Shown in pieces: positions 1 through 8,757 of a stretch of 38,519 nt of DNA. The stretch lies in assembly GCA_016712275.1 (NCBI GenBank), contig JADJRI010000068.1, positions 1-38,519 on the forward strand, given 5' to 3'. This DNA comes from Planctomycetota bacterium (GTDB lineage Bacteria > Planctomycetota > Phycisphaerae > UBA1845 > UTPLA1). The notes under the pieces are model-generated. The model searched no databases and was not told the DNA's origin. It saw only the letters and a program-made list of their open reading frames with translations. Both the position numbers and the translations under genes were made by a program. Each line of letters begins with the position of its first letter. Position 1 is the first letter of the stretch.

Positions 1-1354
1 TCATCGTGGTGATGAGCGAGCCGAGCAGCAGGCCGCCGTCGAATTTGTCGCTCTCGTAGATGTCGATCATGTTCATGAGGTAGGCGCCATCGGGCTTGAT
101 GAGTTCGTGCACCTCGGACATGAATTCGCGGGTGGTGAGCTGATGGGGGACGCTGTAGTCGTTGACGGCGTCGCAGTAGATGAAGTCGTAGGGCTCGACC
201 GGTTTGCCTTCGCGCTTTTCGGCGATGAGGCGGTCGATATAGACCCGGCCGTCCTCGTGGAAGGGGCGAATGGTGGTATCGCGGGGGAGGCCGAAGGCGA
301 CCATGGCGGCTTCGGTGACGGCCGGGTCGATTTCGACGACATCGGTGCGGCCCCTGGGCCAGCGCGCGTTCATGTAGCGGGGATGAACATAGCCGCCGCC
401 GCCGATGGTGAGGCTGTCGATGCGGTCGGCATTCGGGCGCATTCGAAGGGTGATGGCGAGGTAGACTTTTTCGTAGTCGTATCGGAAGTCGCCGGGGCGA
501 TCCATGTCGAGCTGGCTGTGGAGGAGGGTATCGAGGTGCATGCCGCGGACATCGGGGTCTTTGGAGATCTGCACGATCTGGATGTAGGAATAGTCGCTTT
601 CGGTGGAGTAGATGATGTCCTTGTCGCGCGTCGGCCGGAGCTTCAGCGATTCGCCGATGGAGCGCGCCCAATCGGCGTGGGAGGTTGAGAGAAATGTCAG
701 GAAGCATGCGGCGACGGCCCAGGCGAGGGTGGCAGGGCTGCGGCCGTAGAAGAATGCCATGGCCGCGAGAATGACGGCGACGGCCCAGACGACGCCGAGC
801 GTGCCGAGTGCGGCGATGAGGAAGTAGCCGGCGATGAATGTGCCGACGATGCTGCCGACGACGCCGAATGCGTAGATGTCGCCGATGGTGCGGCCGCGCT
901 CGCGTCCGAGATCGAGGGCCATTTTGGCGATGACGGGGCTGATCATGCCGAGAAACAGGGTGGGAATAGAAAAAGCCGATGCCGACTGCAGGGCGACGCA
1001 TAGGCCAGGAGAGCGTCAGAGGAAGCTGAGGATCAGCGGCGAAGCGGTCGAGCAGGGTGATCGCCCCGGACATGGCGGAGCCGAGCGCGAAGAAGCAGGG
1101 CAAGGGTTTTCTTGTTGGAGTGTTTGTCGGCGATGGGGCCGCCGATGTAGTTGCCGATGGCGATGCCGGCCAGGACGATGCCGATGACGCTGGTCCACGT
1201 GTAGACGGAAGCGCCGAGGTGCTTGGCGATGATGCGGCCGGCGACGAGCTCGATCATCATGATCGCGGCGGCACGGAGACGAAGACAGTGGCATTCAGGA
1301 TGATCCATTCGGCGGAGAGTGCCGAAGGGGGGCTTTGGCTCAGGAACGTTGCAT
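1..1354 (-). CDS. Spermidine synthase-like membrane protein (partial, frame-broken)
   Basis: An N-terminal multi-pass membrane domain is followed by a polyamine aminopropyltransferase domain. The membrane part shows ELVAGRIIAKHLG, YTWTSVIGIVLAGIAIGNY and PTLFLGMISPVIAKMAL. The enzyme part shows KDIIYSTESDYSYIQI, the SAM-binding loop TIGGGGYVHPRY, the acidic VVEIDP, and YDFIYCDAVNDYSVPHQLTT. These are hallmarks of SpeE-like proteins fused to an MFS-like membrane region. The C-terminus lies beyond the left edge. Reading the family sequence needs frame changes near 1270, 1090 and 990, each in a conserved stretch, so assembly indels are the simplest reading. The start is unresolved: an ATG at 1352-1354 is in a different frame from the first conserved residues (YATFLS). 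The substrate is not certain, because many such fusions are not true spermidine synthases. Confidence 0.8.
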
Positions 1355-1795
1355 AAGGGCCGATTCCTCAGGATGCTGCGTTTAGGTTGAAACTGATTGA
1401 TATTAGTCGAATGGTGCGGGTGAGGACAGATTGCGGCAAGGGTTTTGAGGCGTTCGCGGACGGGTAAATCGGAATGCGATTCTTTAATTGTTTTCATTTC
1501 GTTCAGGGATTGGCGGAAGAATATTTGGATTGTGCTTGAGGGGTGGAGTGCGATCGCGGCGGACATGAATCATAAATTAAGCGTGGACATGTACTTATGA
1601 GCAATCTTGAGCGAATGTGGGGTGAATTGAAGAATCTGTTCTCGCGGCGGAATAATCCGGCACGTTGCTTTGTTCTATCTCTTGAGGGGAATGTCTTCCC
1701 TTCGGTTACGGCGGCGGGGTTTTCTGCTGTCGCCGGTTGTACTTTCCATAGCGTGTTGCCAGTGGGCGATTGTCGGCTCGCCCGCCCGCTGGTAT

Positions 1796-1833
1796 GTGCC
1801 CACTCGGTGGTCGGATCGGGTGGGCACTTTTTT
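1796..1833 (+). terminator. Rho-independent terminator-like hairpin
   Basis: A perfect 8-bp stem (GTGCCCAC, then GTGGGCAC) with a 16-nt loop is followed directly by six T residues on the plus strand. Both flanking genes run on the minus strand, so this would end a short plus-strand transcript. A weak reading frame begins at 1597 but I see no recognisable protein in it. The transcript could be a small RNA or a degraded gene. Confidence 0.55.
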
Positions 1834-1870
1834 GCGCGCTGCTGCGGCGATTTTTAGATTTGCCGCTGCA

Positions 1871-2346
1871 CTACTTGTTGTTGTCGATCATTTTCTGAAT
1901 CTGCGGCGCTGACTCTTCCGGGGCCGTAATAGCCCTCGATACGCCCCTTTCCTTTTCCGCCGCCATCGACAAAAGCAGCGTCGGATAGGCTCGTATGCCG
2001 TATTCCTTGGCGAGCGATTTACCTTCACGCTCGGCGTCTGCCGGATGGCCACGAGTTGCGACGCGGCCTTGACGACGCGCGCATCGGGAAAGGCCTTCTT
2101 TTCAAGCATTTTGCACGGGGCGCACCAGGTTGTGTAGAAGTCGATCATGACCAGCTTTCCCGAGGATGCGGCTTCGGACTTGGCGGCGGACCATTCTTTT
2201 CGCCAGTTGATGGCGCCGGGCTGGCCGCTGTCTTGTGTGGATTCCGCAGGCTTATCGTTTTTGGCCGAACTGTCCGGATTGCAGGCGAAGTAAACGGCCG
2301 TTGAAATCATGAAAATGGCCAGTGCGGCGAATCGTTTGTAGGGCAT
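1871..2346 (-). CDS. Thioredoxin-like lipoprotein (frame-broken)
   Basis: The N-terminus is a lipoprotein signal (AIFMISTAVYFACNP, lipobox Cys about residue 22). A thioredoxin fold follows with the active site DFYTTWCAPCKMLEKKAF and the cis-proline segment EYGIRAYPTLL. The likely role is periplasmic or membrane-anchored thiol-disulfide exchange. Similarity passes through three frames: frame changes near 2038, 1970 and 1920 give DAEREGKSLAKEYG, then VDGGGKGKGRIEGYYGP, then EESAPQIQKMIDNNK and a TAG stop at 1871. Every domain element is present once in order, so I treat it as one gene with base-call indels. The gene is divergent from the hydrolase at 2516. Its exact partner cannot be told. Confidence 0.8.
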
Positions 2347-2515
2347 GTCGCTGGTCTCCCTGGGTGGATGGCGTAGTTTCGGACTGCTCGGTCTACATGT
2401 GCTAGTATATCATGGATTGGAGCAGAATTCGGCTGGTTTTCAAGAATCGCGGATCCGCATTCGAGATGGCATGTGCCGGGCCGTATCGCGGCATTCCTAC
2501 GAAGGGAGTCGAAAC

Positions 2516-3298
2516 ATGAGCCAGATCACGGTGAATGGAATTCAAACGGCCTACGACGTACATGGCAGCGGCGAACCGGTTTTGTTCATTCACGGTTTTC
2601 CGTTGTCGCGGCGGCTGTGGCAGCACATGGTTGCACCGTTGGCGGGCCGCAATACGCTGATCATGCCGGACCTGCGCGGTATGGGGCAGTCGCAGGCGAC
2701 GAGCGACGCGACGATGGCGACCTATGCGGATGATCTGGCCGGGTTGCTCGATGCGATTGGCCAGAAGATGCCGGTTGTTGTTGTCGGGCTTTCGATGGGC
2801 GGCTATGTGGCGTTTGAGTTTTTCAGGCGGCATCGTGACCGAGTGCGCGGATTGGTGTTTGCCGATACCAAGGCGGAGGCGGATACGCCGGAGGCGGCGA
2901 AAGGGCGGCACGAAACCGCAGCCAAGGTGATGGCAGAAGGCAGCAAGGTGGTGGCCGATGCGATGACGCCGAAGCTGTTTGCGAAGATCGCGCCCGATGC
3001 ACTGGTGGAGGAATGGCGCTGCATCATGTCCGCAACGCCGCCGATGGGCGTGGCCGCGGCACTAAAGGCCATGGCCGTTCGTCCGGACTCCACGCGGACT
3101 TTGCCGGAGATTCGCGTGCCGACGCTGGTGATTGTGGGCGAAGAGGATGTCATCACGCCGCCGGCTTCGGCACGGACGATTCATGCGGGGATTGCGACGT
3201 CGCAACTCAAGACGATTCCGGATTGCGGACACATGTCGCCGGTGGAGAAGCCGGAGACGATTGCGCGGATGGTGGGTGAGTTTTTGAAGGCTTGTTAG
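2516..3298 (+). CDS. Alpha/beta-fold hydrolase
   Basis: A 260-residue intact alpha/beta-hydrolase. The nucleophile elbow is GLSMGG (Ser93), the acid is Asp211 in VGEEDVITP and the base is His239 in CGHMSPVEKP. HGFPLS near residue 26 supplies the oxyanion-hole HG motif. The frame is open upstream to 2345, but the ATG at 2516 follows a good ribosome site (GAAGGGAG, 8 nt) and matches the usual family start (MSQITVNGIQTAY). There is no signal peptide, so it is cytoplasmic. Family members include esterases, C-C hydrolases and haloperoxidase-like enzymes; the substrate cannot be inferred. It stands alone on the plus strand between minus-strand genes. Confidence 0.9.
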   Translation: MSQITVNGIQTAYDVHGSGEPVLFIHGFPLSRRLWQHMVAPLAGRNTLIMPDLRGMGQSQATSDATMATYADDLAGLLDAIGQKMPVVVVGLSMGGYVAFEFFRRHRDRVRGLVFADTKAEADTPEAAKGRHETAAKVMAEGSKVVADAMTPKLFAKIAPDALVEEWRCIMSATPPMGVAAALKAMAVRPDSTRTLPEIRVPTLVIVGEEDVITPPASARTIHAGIATSQLKTIPDCGHMSPVEKPETIARMVGEFLKAC

Positions 3299-3492
3299 TT
3301 CGGGATTCGCAATCTTGGGTTCGCTGAGAATCGGGCGGAGGATTATTTTGAACGTTGAAGTGTTCGATTCGAACATGATGCGATTGCACCGGTTTGAGGC
3401 ATTTCATTCGTTGGGTCACAGGCCCTTTTGCTTGCGCGCCGACCGCTTCCTTAGGGGCGCGGCTCTGATTGGCGCCGCGTTGCGGCAGAGAG

Positions 3493-5571
3493 TCAACGAT
3501 TCGAGTCTAAATCGTGTGGCGCAGTCGCCGCGAGTTCCACGACCGGGAATCCTCGCGGGTGAGCGGGCAGGGCCGGTTCGAGAATGCCGTGAACACGGGG
3601 GATCATGCGCAGGGCCTCGATGACCATCCAGACCTGGAGTGCCAGAATAATGACACCCGCGGCGACGAGGTGGTATTGCCCCTTGGGCCACCAGCCGTCG
3701 GTCGTATTCAAGAGTTGGTAGAGCATGGCCCACATGGGGACGAGCAGCATGGCGGCGGCGGGCAGGGCGATGAACCAGAGCTTCATTTTTCGCCGGGCGA
3801 GGTAGAAGACGACGACGGTGAAGGCGAGACCGGCGAGAAGCTGGTTGACCGCGCCGAAGATCGGCCAGAGTGTCATGCCGCCCTTGCCCATGCCGGCGGC
3901 CCACGTTTCGCCGGGCGGAGGAATGGCGGCCATGAGGGCGGCGGAGAGGACTGCCAAAACGGTGGCACCTTTCGGACCGGCGAGCGGCTTGAGATGAAAT
4001 GTGACGGCGAGTTCCTGTATCACGTATCTCTGAAGGCGCGTGGCGGTGTCGAGCGTGGTCGCGGCGAAAGATGCGACGAGGACGGCCATGAGGCCGACGG
4101 CGACTGGCTTTGGAATGCCGAGGGCCGAGACGAAGTTGCCGGCACCGTCAACGAAGGCGGAAACGGTCTTGGCGAGGCCGCCGGAGGCGGACCAGGACCG
4201 ATAGCGCTCAAGAAATGCCGGGAAGCCCTTAAATGTCGCTGAAGGTTGCGACTTATGAAATATGACAGAACCATTATGTAGAGCGTGTTCCTTCTCTTCC
4301 GCACACGAGAACGCTATCCACGCGCCATCTTTGTGCGAGTTGTAGTAGTGATTTCCGCGATATCCCTTAGTGACAGTGAAATCCACATTGTTTCTGCTCT
4401 CATTTTCGAATTTGCCAAACGAATATTCGTAGTCTCCGTAGACATTGGGTCCTGAGAAATTCCGAGCAATCGTTGTCGATCCCATCCCCAACCCCGCACA
4501 ACACGCCAAAATCACCAGCACCGCCAGAAACCCCTCCGTCAGCATCGACCCATAGCCCACGAACTGAGCATCCGTCTCACACGCAATCTGCTTGCTGCTC
4601 GTGCCGCTGGAAACGAGACAGTGGAAGCCGCTAATCGCACCGCAGGCGATCGTCACGAACAGAAACGGAAACATCGGTGGAGCGCCGGCCACGTTCGTCT
4701 GAATCGCCGGTGCGACGAGAGGGGCGCCGCCCTCATGGAAAAAGGTGGCTGCTCCGATGCCAAGGACAATGACGACGAGGCCGACCACGAGCAAATACGC
4801 GTTCACATAATCGCGCGGCTGAAGCAGCAGCCAGACGGGAAGCGTGCTGGCGAAATAGCAATAAATCAGCAGAGTGACCGTCCATGTGATGACCGGGCTG
4901 ATGATGAAGCCGCCGAGTGTGAACGGCGTGATTCTGAATGAAAACGCCGAAAACTCGGATGCCAGTACTATGGCACCCAGCATGACGACGAGGGAAATGA
5001 GCGCCGGGACCGTTGGGCTCGTGCCGCGATTGTAAACCAGCCAGCCGACAATCATGGCCAGCGGCATGGCGATCCACACGGAGAGCACACTGGCCGGATA
5101 CATGTCGAAAATCAGGGCGATGACGAGGCCGAAAATAGCGAGGACGATCATCAGCGAAACAAGAAGAATGAGCAGAAACAGCACCTTCACCCGCGGATTG
5201 ATGAGCCGCCCCGCTACTTCGCCGACAGTCTGTCCGCGGTTGCGAATGGAGACGACGAGCGTCGAAAGGTCATGCACCGCGCCCATGAAGATGCTGCCGA
5301 ACAGTACCCAAAGCAGCGCCGGCAGCCAGCCCCATATGACAGCCAGCGCGGGGCCGACGATGGGTCCGGTGCCGGCGATGCTGGTAAAGTGGTGGCCGAA
5401 GAGGATTTCTCTTCGCGTGGGGACGAAGTCGTGGCCGTCGTTGATGGTTCGGCTGGGGACGGGTGCGTTTGGGTCGAGCTTAAAGAATTTCTTGGAAAGC
5501 CACCGGCCATAGGTGTGATAGGCAATGACATACAAGAATAGGCTGCCGAGTGCGATGGAGAATGTTGCCAT
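3493..5571 (-). CDS. cstA: Carbon starvation protein CstA, with internal insert
   Basis: A 692-residue inner-membrane peptide/pyruvate transporter of the CstA family with many hydrophobic segments. Conserved blocks are GHHFTSIAGTGPIVGPALAV, GSIFMGAVHDL, SGFHCLVSSGTSSKQI with ETDAQFVGYGSMLTEG, and ASFAATTLDTATRLQRYVIQEL. The start ATG is preceded by GGAG about 10 nt upstream. The frame is uninterrupted. Between CAGLGMG (about residue 360) and GGLAKTVSAFVDGAGNF (about residue 460) the protein is clearly longer than usual, with an extra hydrophilic stretch rich in N, Y, S and K. The matching DNA (about 4200-4480) is AT-richer than the rest of the gene. The gene appears to be a single transcription unit. 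Confidence 0.92.
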   Translation of the reverse strand: MATFSIALGSLFLYVIAYHTYGRWLSKKFFKLDPNAPVPSRTINDGHDFVPTRREILFGHHFTSIAGTGPIVGPALAVIWGWLPALLWVLFGSIFMGAVHDLSTLVVSIRNRGQTVGEVAGRLINPRVKVLFLLILLVSLMIVLAIFGLVIALIFDMYPASVLSVWIAMPLAMIVGWLVYNRGTSPTVPALISLVVMLGAIVLASEFSAFSFRITPFTLGGFIISPVITWTVTLLIYCYFASTLPVWLLLQPRDYVNAYLLVVGLVVIVLGIGAATFFHEGGAPLVAPAIQTNVAGAPPMFPFLFVTIACGAISGFHCLVSSGTSSKQIACETDAQFVGYGSMLTEGFLAVLVILACCAGLGMGSTTIARNFSGPNVYGDYEYSFGKFENESRNNVDFTVTKGYRGNHYYNSHKDGAWIAFSCAEEKEHALHNGSVIFHKSQPSATFKGFPAFLERYRSWSASGGLAKTVSAFVDGAGNFVSALGIPKPVAVGLMAVLVASFAATTLDTATRLQRYVIQELAVTFHLKPLAGPKGATVLAVLSAALMAAIPPPGETWAAGMGKGGMTLWPIFGAVNQLLAGLAFTVVVFYLARRKMKLWFIALPAAAMLLVPMWAMLYQLLNTTDGWWPKGQYHLVAAGVIILALQVWMVIEALRMIPRVHGILEPALPAHPRGFPVVELAATAPHDLDSNR

Positions 5572-5849
5572 TTACGGCGGCTCCGCGTGCGATTGCGAAG
5601 ACTTGCAACCGCGGATCGCGATTCTATCCCGCAAGTAACAGTTCGGCGAGTCGCACTGAAAATCAAAAATTCCGCACGGCCGAAATATTCGGAACAACTG
5701 TTGCGGTTTGAGTGCCATTCCTTAAGTTCGACATTCGCACTTTTCTCGATTTCGGGAACCCATGAATCGCGGCATCTTCGATGAACTCGAATGGTTTTCA
5801 GCACCGGTAAGCGTGCCGTGGGGTTGCAATAAAAATCGGCGAAGCCGAC

Positions 5850-5877
5850 CATCGCGAGCCGGATCGTGCCGATCCGG
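5850..5877 (-). repeat. REP-like hairpin, copy A
   Basis: On the minus strand this is an 8-bp stem (CCGGATCG, loop GCA, CGATCCGG) followed by the tail CTCGCGATG. It belongs with copies B and C, which keep loop size and tail but change paired bases together. Confidence 0.6.
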
Positions 5878-5983
5878 TGCCCGTGGTGACGAGGCTGGCG
5901 TTCCGCTTGCGAGTGAACTTGATTTTGGAATTCTCCGTATGGAATCTTCGCGCGATGGAGCGCCAGCTCCTGATGAACAGGCC

Positions 5984-6011
5984 CCGGACCGACACGGTCC
6001 GGCTCGCGATG
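5984..6011 (+). repeat. REP-like hairpin, copy B
   Basis: An 8-bp stem (CCGGACCG, loop ACA, CGGTCCGG) is followed by the tail CTCGCGATG, and then by the element end GTGCGAAAGTCGAACTAAGG. It lies opposite copy A within the MITE-like unit. Confidence 0.6.
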
Positions 6012-6103
6012 AGTGCGTCGCTGCGCGATGAAAAAGTGCGAAAGTCGAACTAAGGGCACTTACCGTAAGGGAGCCGCCGATTCTCAGTTGCATCATAACA
6101 TGG

Positions 6104-6313
6104 TTACAACTTCGCGTCCGGCTTCGTTGCATTTCCGGTGGTTCGATTGCAATCCGACTTATTGGCGAGTTCATCCGCAGAGATGATGCGCGACGAATGC
6201 CCGACCTCGCTTTTACGGAACAACTCGATAAGGCCATCCAACGTGCCACCGCAATCATCCCACATTTTTTGGCGGATTCGATGGACCTCTTCGACGATTG
6301 GATCGTGAAACAT
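6104..6313 (-). CDS. Small antitoxin-like protein next to PIN toxin
   Basis: A 69-residue protein beginning MFHDPIVEEVHRIRQK, a start common in small partners of PIN-domain toxins (DPIVEEV-R-R). It begins 3 nt after the end of the PIN gene (6317-6787), so the two are translated from one message. The inferred role is to bind and neutralise the toxin. No DNA-binding fold is obvious. The order toxin then antitoxin is the reverse of the usual vapBC order. Confidence 0.6.
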   Translation of the reverse strand: MFHDPIVEEVHRIRQKMWDDCGGTLDGLIELFRKSEVGHSSRIISADELANKSDCNRTTGNATKPDAKL

Positions 6314-6316
6314 TAT

Positions 6317-6787
6317 TCACTCCTCCAGAAGTTCTTCGGGCATTATTATGACCGGTGTTGACCGTCCGATCCGGTCATTTATTTGCGAAAGCCTTTTGAT
6401 GGTGTGACCATTTGCAATGTGAGCACAATTCCAAGTTAGAAGATAGTCAATTTTGTAGGCCACTGCGAAGGCAATGTGCAAGACGTCGTTCGCCGCTTTA
6501 GGTGGGAGCTTCAATTCGGCGTGGTAGATGCGGGCGAGTGTTTCAACGTCCTCCGAAAGAGAAAGCAATGCAATGTCTTCCGCAACTTGAAGGCGTTGCC
6601 CCGCTGCATCGGGATCGCCGGCCTGCAATTCCCTCAGTACCACTTCGGAAATAAAAAGGCTGAATTTATGGCTTGAGCGATCCCACCAATCACGCGTGAT
6701 TTGTTGGTGTGCGGCAACGATCAGGTCACGGCTCGGACGTGCAGTTAAGTAACTGATGATGGTCGTTTCAAGGTAGACTGAAGCCAT
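6317..6787 (-). CDS. PIN-domain (VapC-like) toxin
   Basis: A 156-residue PIN-domain protein. Features are the N-terminal beta strand VYLETTIISYLTARPSRD with acidic Glu7, the central helix EVVLRELQAGDPDAA, and the C-terminal acidic region AANDVLHIAFAVAYKIDYLLTWNCAHIAN. PIN proteins are Mg-dependent ribonucleases, usually toxins cutting tRNA or mRNA. Length and the tight coupling to the small protein at 6104-6313 support a type II toxin-antitoxin pair. Most expected acidic residues are visible, so it is probably active. Confidence 0.8.
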   Translation of the reverse strand: MASVYLETTIISYLTARPSRDLIVAAHQQITRDWWDRSSHKFSLFISEVVLRELQAGDPDAAGQRLQVAEDIALLSLSEDVETLARIYHAELKLPPKAANDVLHIAFAVAYKIDYLLTWNCAHIANGHTIKRLSQINDRIGRSTPVIIMPEELLEE

Positions 6788-6876
6788 GCATTTTTCATCC
6801 TAATGCCAAACGAGTGCTTCAAATCCGGCTCCAATTTACTGGCTCCACTGGAACGGCAAATTACGGTAATCCTCCG

Positions 6877-7173
6877 CTATTTCGCCAGCGCCGCAAGTTG
6901 ATCGTCTGTAACAAGCCCATGATATTTTTCCTGGGCCATGACCTGATCGGTCGGCACCATGGTGATGACGTTCCAGGGGCACACTTGGGCACAAAGCTTG
7001 CAGCCGATGCAGACCTGAAGGTCGATCGTGCAAATGCCCATCGCATAGCGCGGGTTGCCGGGGTCGCGAATCTTATCGATGCAATCGACCGGGCAGACCG
7101 TCACGCACGCATCGCAGCCGGTGCAGAGGTCTTCGTCGAGAATTGCGAGCTGTTTGGGCAGCTTTTTGGCCAT
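6877..7173 (-). CDS. 2x[4Fe-4S] ferredoxin
   Basis: A 98-residue ferredoxin with two cluster motifs: CTGCDACVTVCPVDC (about residues 17-31) and CIGCKLCAQVCPWN (about residues 56-69). It would carry electrons in the cytoplasm. An in-frame start 36 nt upstream (7209) exists, but MAKKLPKQ at 7173 gives the compact family form. It lies about 140 nt downstream of the isochorismatase-like gene on the same strand; no functional link is evident. Confidence 0.88.
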   Translation of the reverse strand: MAKKLPKQLAILDEDLCTGCDACVTVCPVDCIDKIRDPGNPRYAMGICTIDLQVCIGCKLCAQVCPWNVITMVPTDQVMAQEKYHGLVTDDQLAALAK

Positions 7174-7310
7174 GCGGTTCCGCTCGTTGCGATCCGACGG
7201 CCGATCCATCCATGCGGATCGGACGCAAACCGCGCAACTGATTCAACCATTGGAAGATAGTGGGATTTTGAGCATGAGGCAAGGTCGCGACGCAGGCCGA
7301 CGGAAAAGAA

Positions 7311-8240
7311 TCAGGCGAGATCGCGCCGGGCCTTTTTGCCGTTGTGGCGGGCTTTTTCGCGAATGAGATGCGGAGGAACAAAATCCGCCACGTTTTCGGG
7401 CCGAAGCTCGGCGACGGGATCCTGTTTGGCGCCATTGGATTTCGATCCATAGCCGTTGGCGCCGTTGTGTCTGTGTCCGTTGCCGTTGGAACCATTACCG
7501 CAGGCCGGTTTTTCGGCATGGTGCTCTTCTTCGAGCGACATGGCCCGAATTTCGCCGAGGGTGTCGAGTTCGTCGTCGGTGTCGAATTGAACCAAATGCG
7601 ACTTGATTTTGTCGTCGACCGCGCCGCTGACAATTTCATCGGTCGTGGCGATCATCGCGCCCTTGGCTTCCATTTGACGGAAGGCATGCTCGCCATCGGC
7701 CACGGACCAATAGCCGCAGGCATCGCGCGCGACAACGACCTTGTTGTGCCGGCCGAGGAGGCCGAGCGTCACGGCCTTGACACAGTGGGTGGCGGAAACG
7801 CCAAAGAGTATCCAATAATTGGCGGTCAACGAATTAATGAGCCGATCCGCCTTGGGATTTGCGAGAAAATCGGGATGGCGCTTCGTGAAGATAAGCTGTT
7901 GAATGCGACGGAACGGATCCATCGGCACATCGGCCGTGTTATCGCCCATGATCAACATGCGATTGGGCATCAGGGTGAAGGGCAGTTTTTTCTGGCCGAG
8001 GGTGCGATCGAGGCAGTGCGGGGGCATGTTTCTGAAGGATTCGCCGGGGCGATGTGCTTCGAGGCTGGAGATGACGGGAATTTGCTTCAGTCGCGCCCAG
8101 TTCATGATTTGGCGCACACGGGGCAGGACTTCAGCACGATTTGCCACGGGCAGCGCGCCGCCGGGCAATAAAAAATCGCACTGTGTGTTGAGGTCCACGA
8201 GAATGTGGTCGACCATCGCACGGCGACTCGGTGTAATCAT
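7311..8240 (-). CDS. Isochorismatase-like cysteine hydrolase with low-complexity tail
   Basis: A 309-residue protein. The first ~210 residues are an isochorismatase/nicotinamidase fold with the catalytic triad Asp16 (LVDLNTQCDF), Lys120 (FTKRHPDF) and Cys153 (GVSATHCVKAV). The last ~100 residues are a hydrophilic tail with Asn/Gly/His repeats (NGSNGNGHRHNGANG) and a basic end. Family members hydrolyse amides such as nicotinamide or carbamoyl compounds; the substrate here is unknown. The tail is not part of the fold and may be a linker or tether. The frame is intact. Confidence 0.85.
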   Translation of the reverse strand: MITPSRRAMVDHILVDLNTQCDFLLPGGALPVANRAEVLPRVRQIMNWARLKQIPVISSLEAHRPGESFRNMPPHCLDRTLGQKKLPFTLMPNRMLIMGDNTADVPMDPFRRIQQLIFTKRHPDFLANPKADRLINSLTANYWILFGVSATHCVKAVTLGLLGRHNKVVVARDACGYWSVADGEHAFRQMEAKGAMIATTDEIVSGAVDDKIKSHLVQFDTDDELDTLGEIRAMSLEEEHHAEKPACGNGSNGNGHRHNGANGYGSKSNGAKQDPVAELRPENVADFVPPHLIREKARHNGKKARRDLA

Positions 8241-8271
8241 GCCTGCCTCCCCAGCCAGGATGTCCCCTTAA

Positions 8272-8757
8272 GATACACAAACACGCGCGGCGAATAGCCG
8301 GCGGCGTGAGATCGAATGTCCGGTGAGCTTGGAGTTACGAACCAGTTCTTGCGAGGTACAGCTCATTCCCCCATATGCCGGACAGTAATGTTATTCCGAG
8401 TTGGCGATTAAGGCGAGAGCAATACAAAAAAAACGAGGTGTGATTTGAGGACGCCTTCAACCACCAGTAAGGTATATCCTTATGATCAATTTGAAGTTAT
8501 GGGATCATGAAGGAAATGAAAGTGTCGTGTAAATGTACCGGATCAATTCCGTACCAAGGGCTCCGAATTGTCGGTTTTGACGGTTCTGCGGCAAAGTCCG
8601 ATAAACTCATTTATCGTGCTCGCTTGTCTCGGTTCAACGGACAAGCCGAGTCCGTTTTGCAAGGAGCTGCTTACACTTTCCAGCGACGGACTGCACCGAA
8701 TTGACATCGCCGGGTATGGACGCACAATCAGGATTTAGAATGGGAATTGAGTCATAC
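8272..8757. other. Non-coding stretch, no clear gene
   Basis: Between the isochorismatase-like gene (-) and the lipoprotein gene (+). It holds an inverted pair (ATGTCCGG near 8320, CCGGACA near 8378), an A8 run near 8428 and a small palindrome TAAGG-TATAT-CCTTA near 8468. A 65-codon frame at 8507-8704 has no recognisable features and I do not call it. Promoters for both flanking genes are presumably here. Confidence 0.5.

Larger units (their letters stand above)
5711..6064. repeat. MITE-like element with terminal inverted repeats
   Basis: About 350 bp without a credible gene. The left end reads CCTTAAGTTCGACATTCGCAC and the right end, reverse-complemented, CCTTAGTTCGACTTTCGCAC; the similarity extends into CTTTT and outward into AGTGCC. 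Inside are two hairpins of one family in opposite orientation (5850-5877 and 5984-6002), each with the constant tail CTCGCGATG. A related right half recurs at 16617-16692. Inferred to be a non-autonomous mobile or REP/BIME-type repeat; no transposase for it is visible in the window. Confidence 0.6.

Noticed and set aside
5214..6059. 281-codon minus-strand frame across the CstA start and the MITE-like repeat
   Set aside because: Overlaps the true CstA frame out of phase; the rest is repeat DNA with no recognisable protein.
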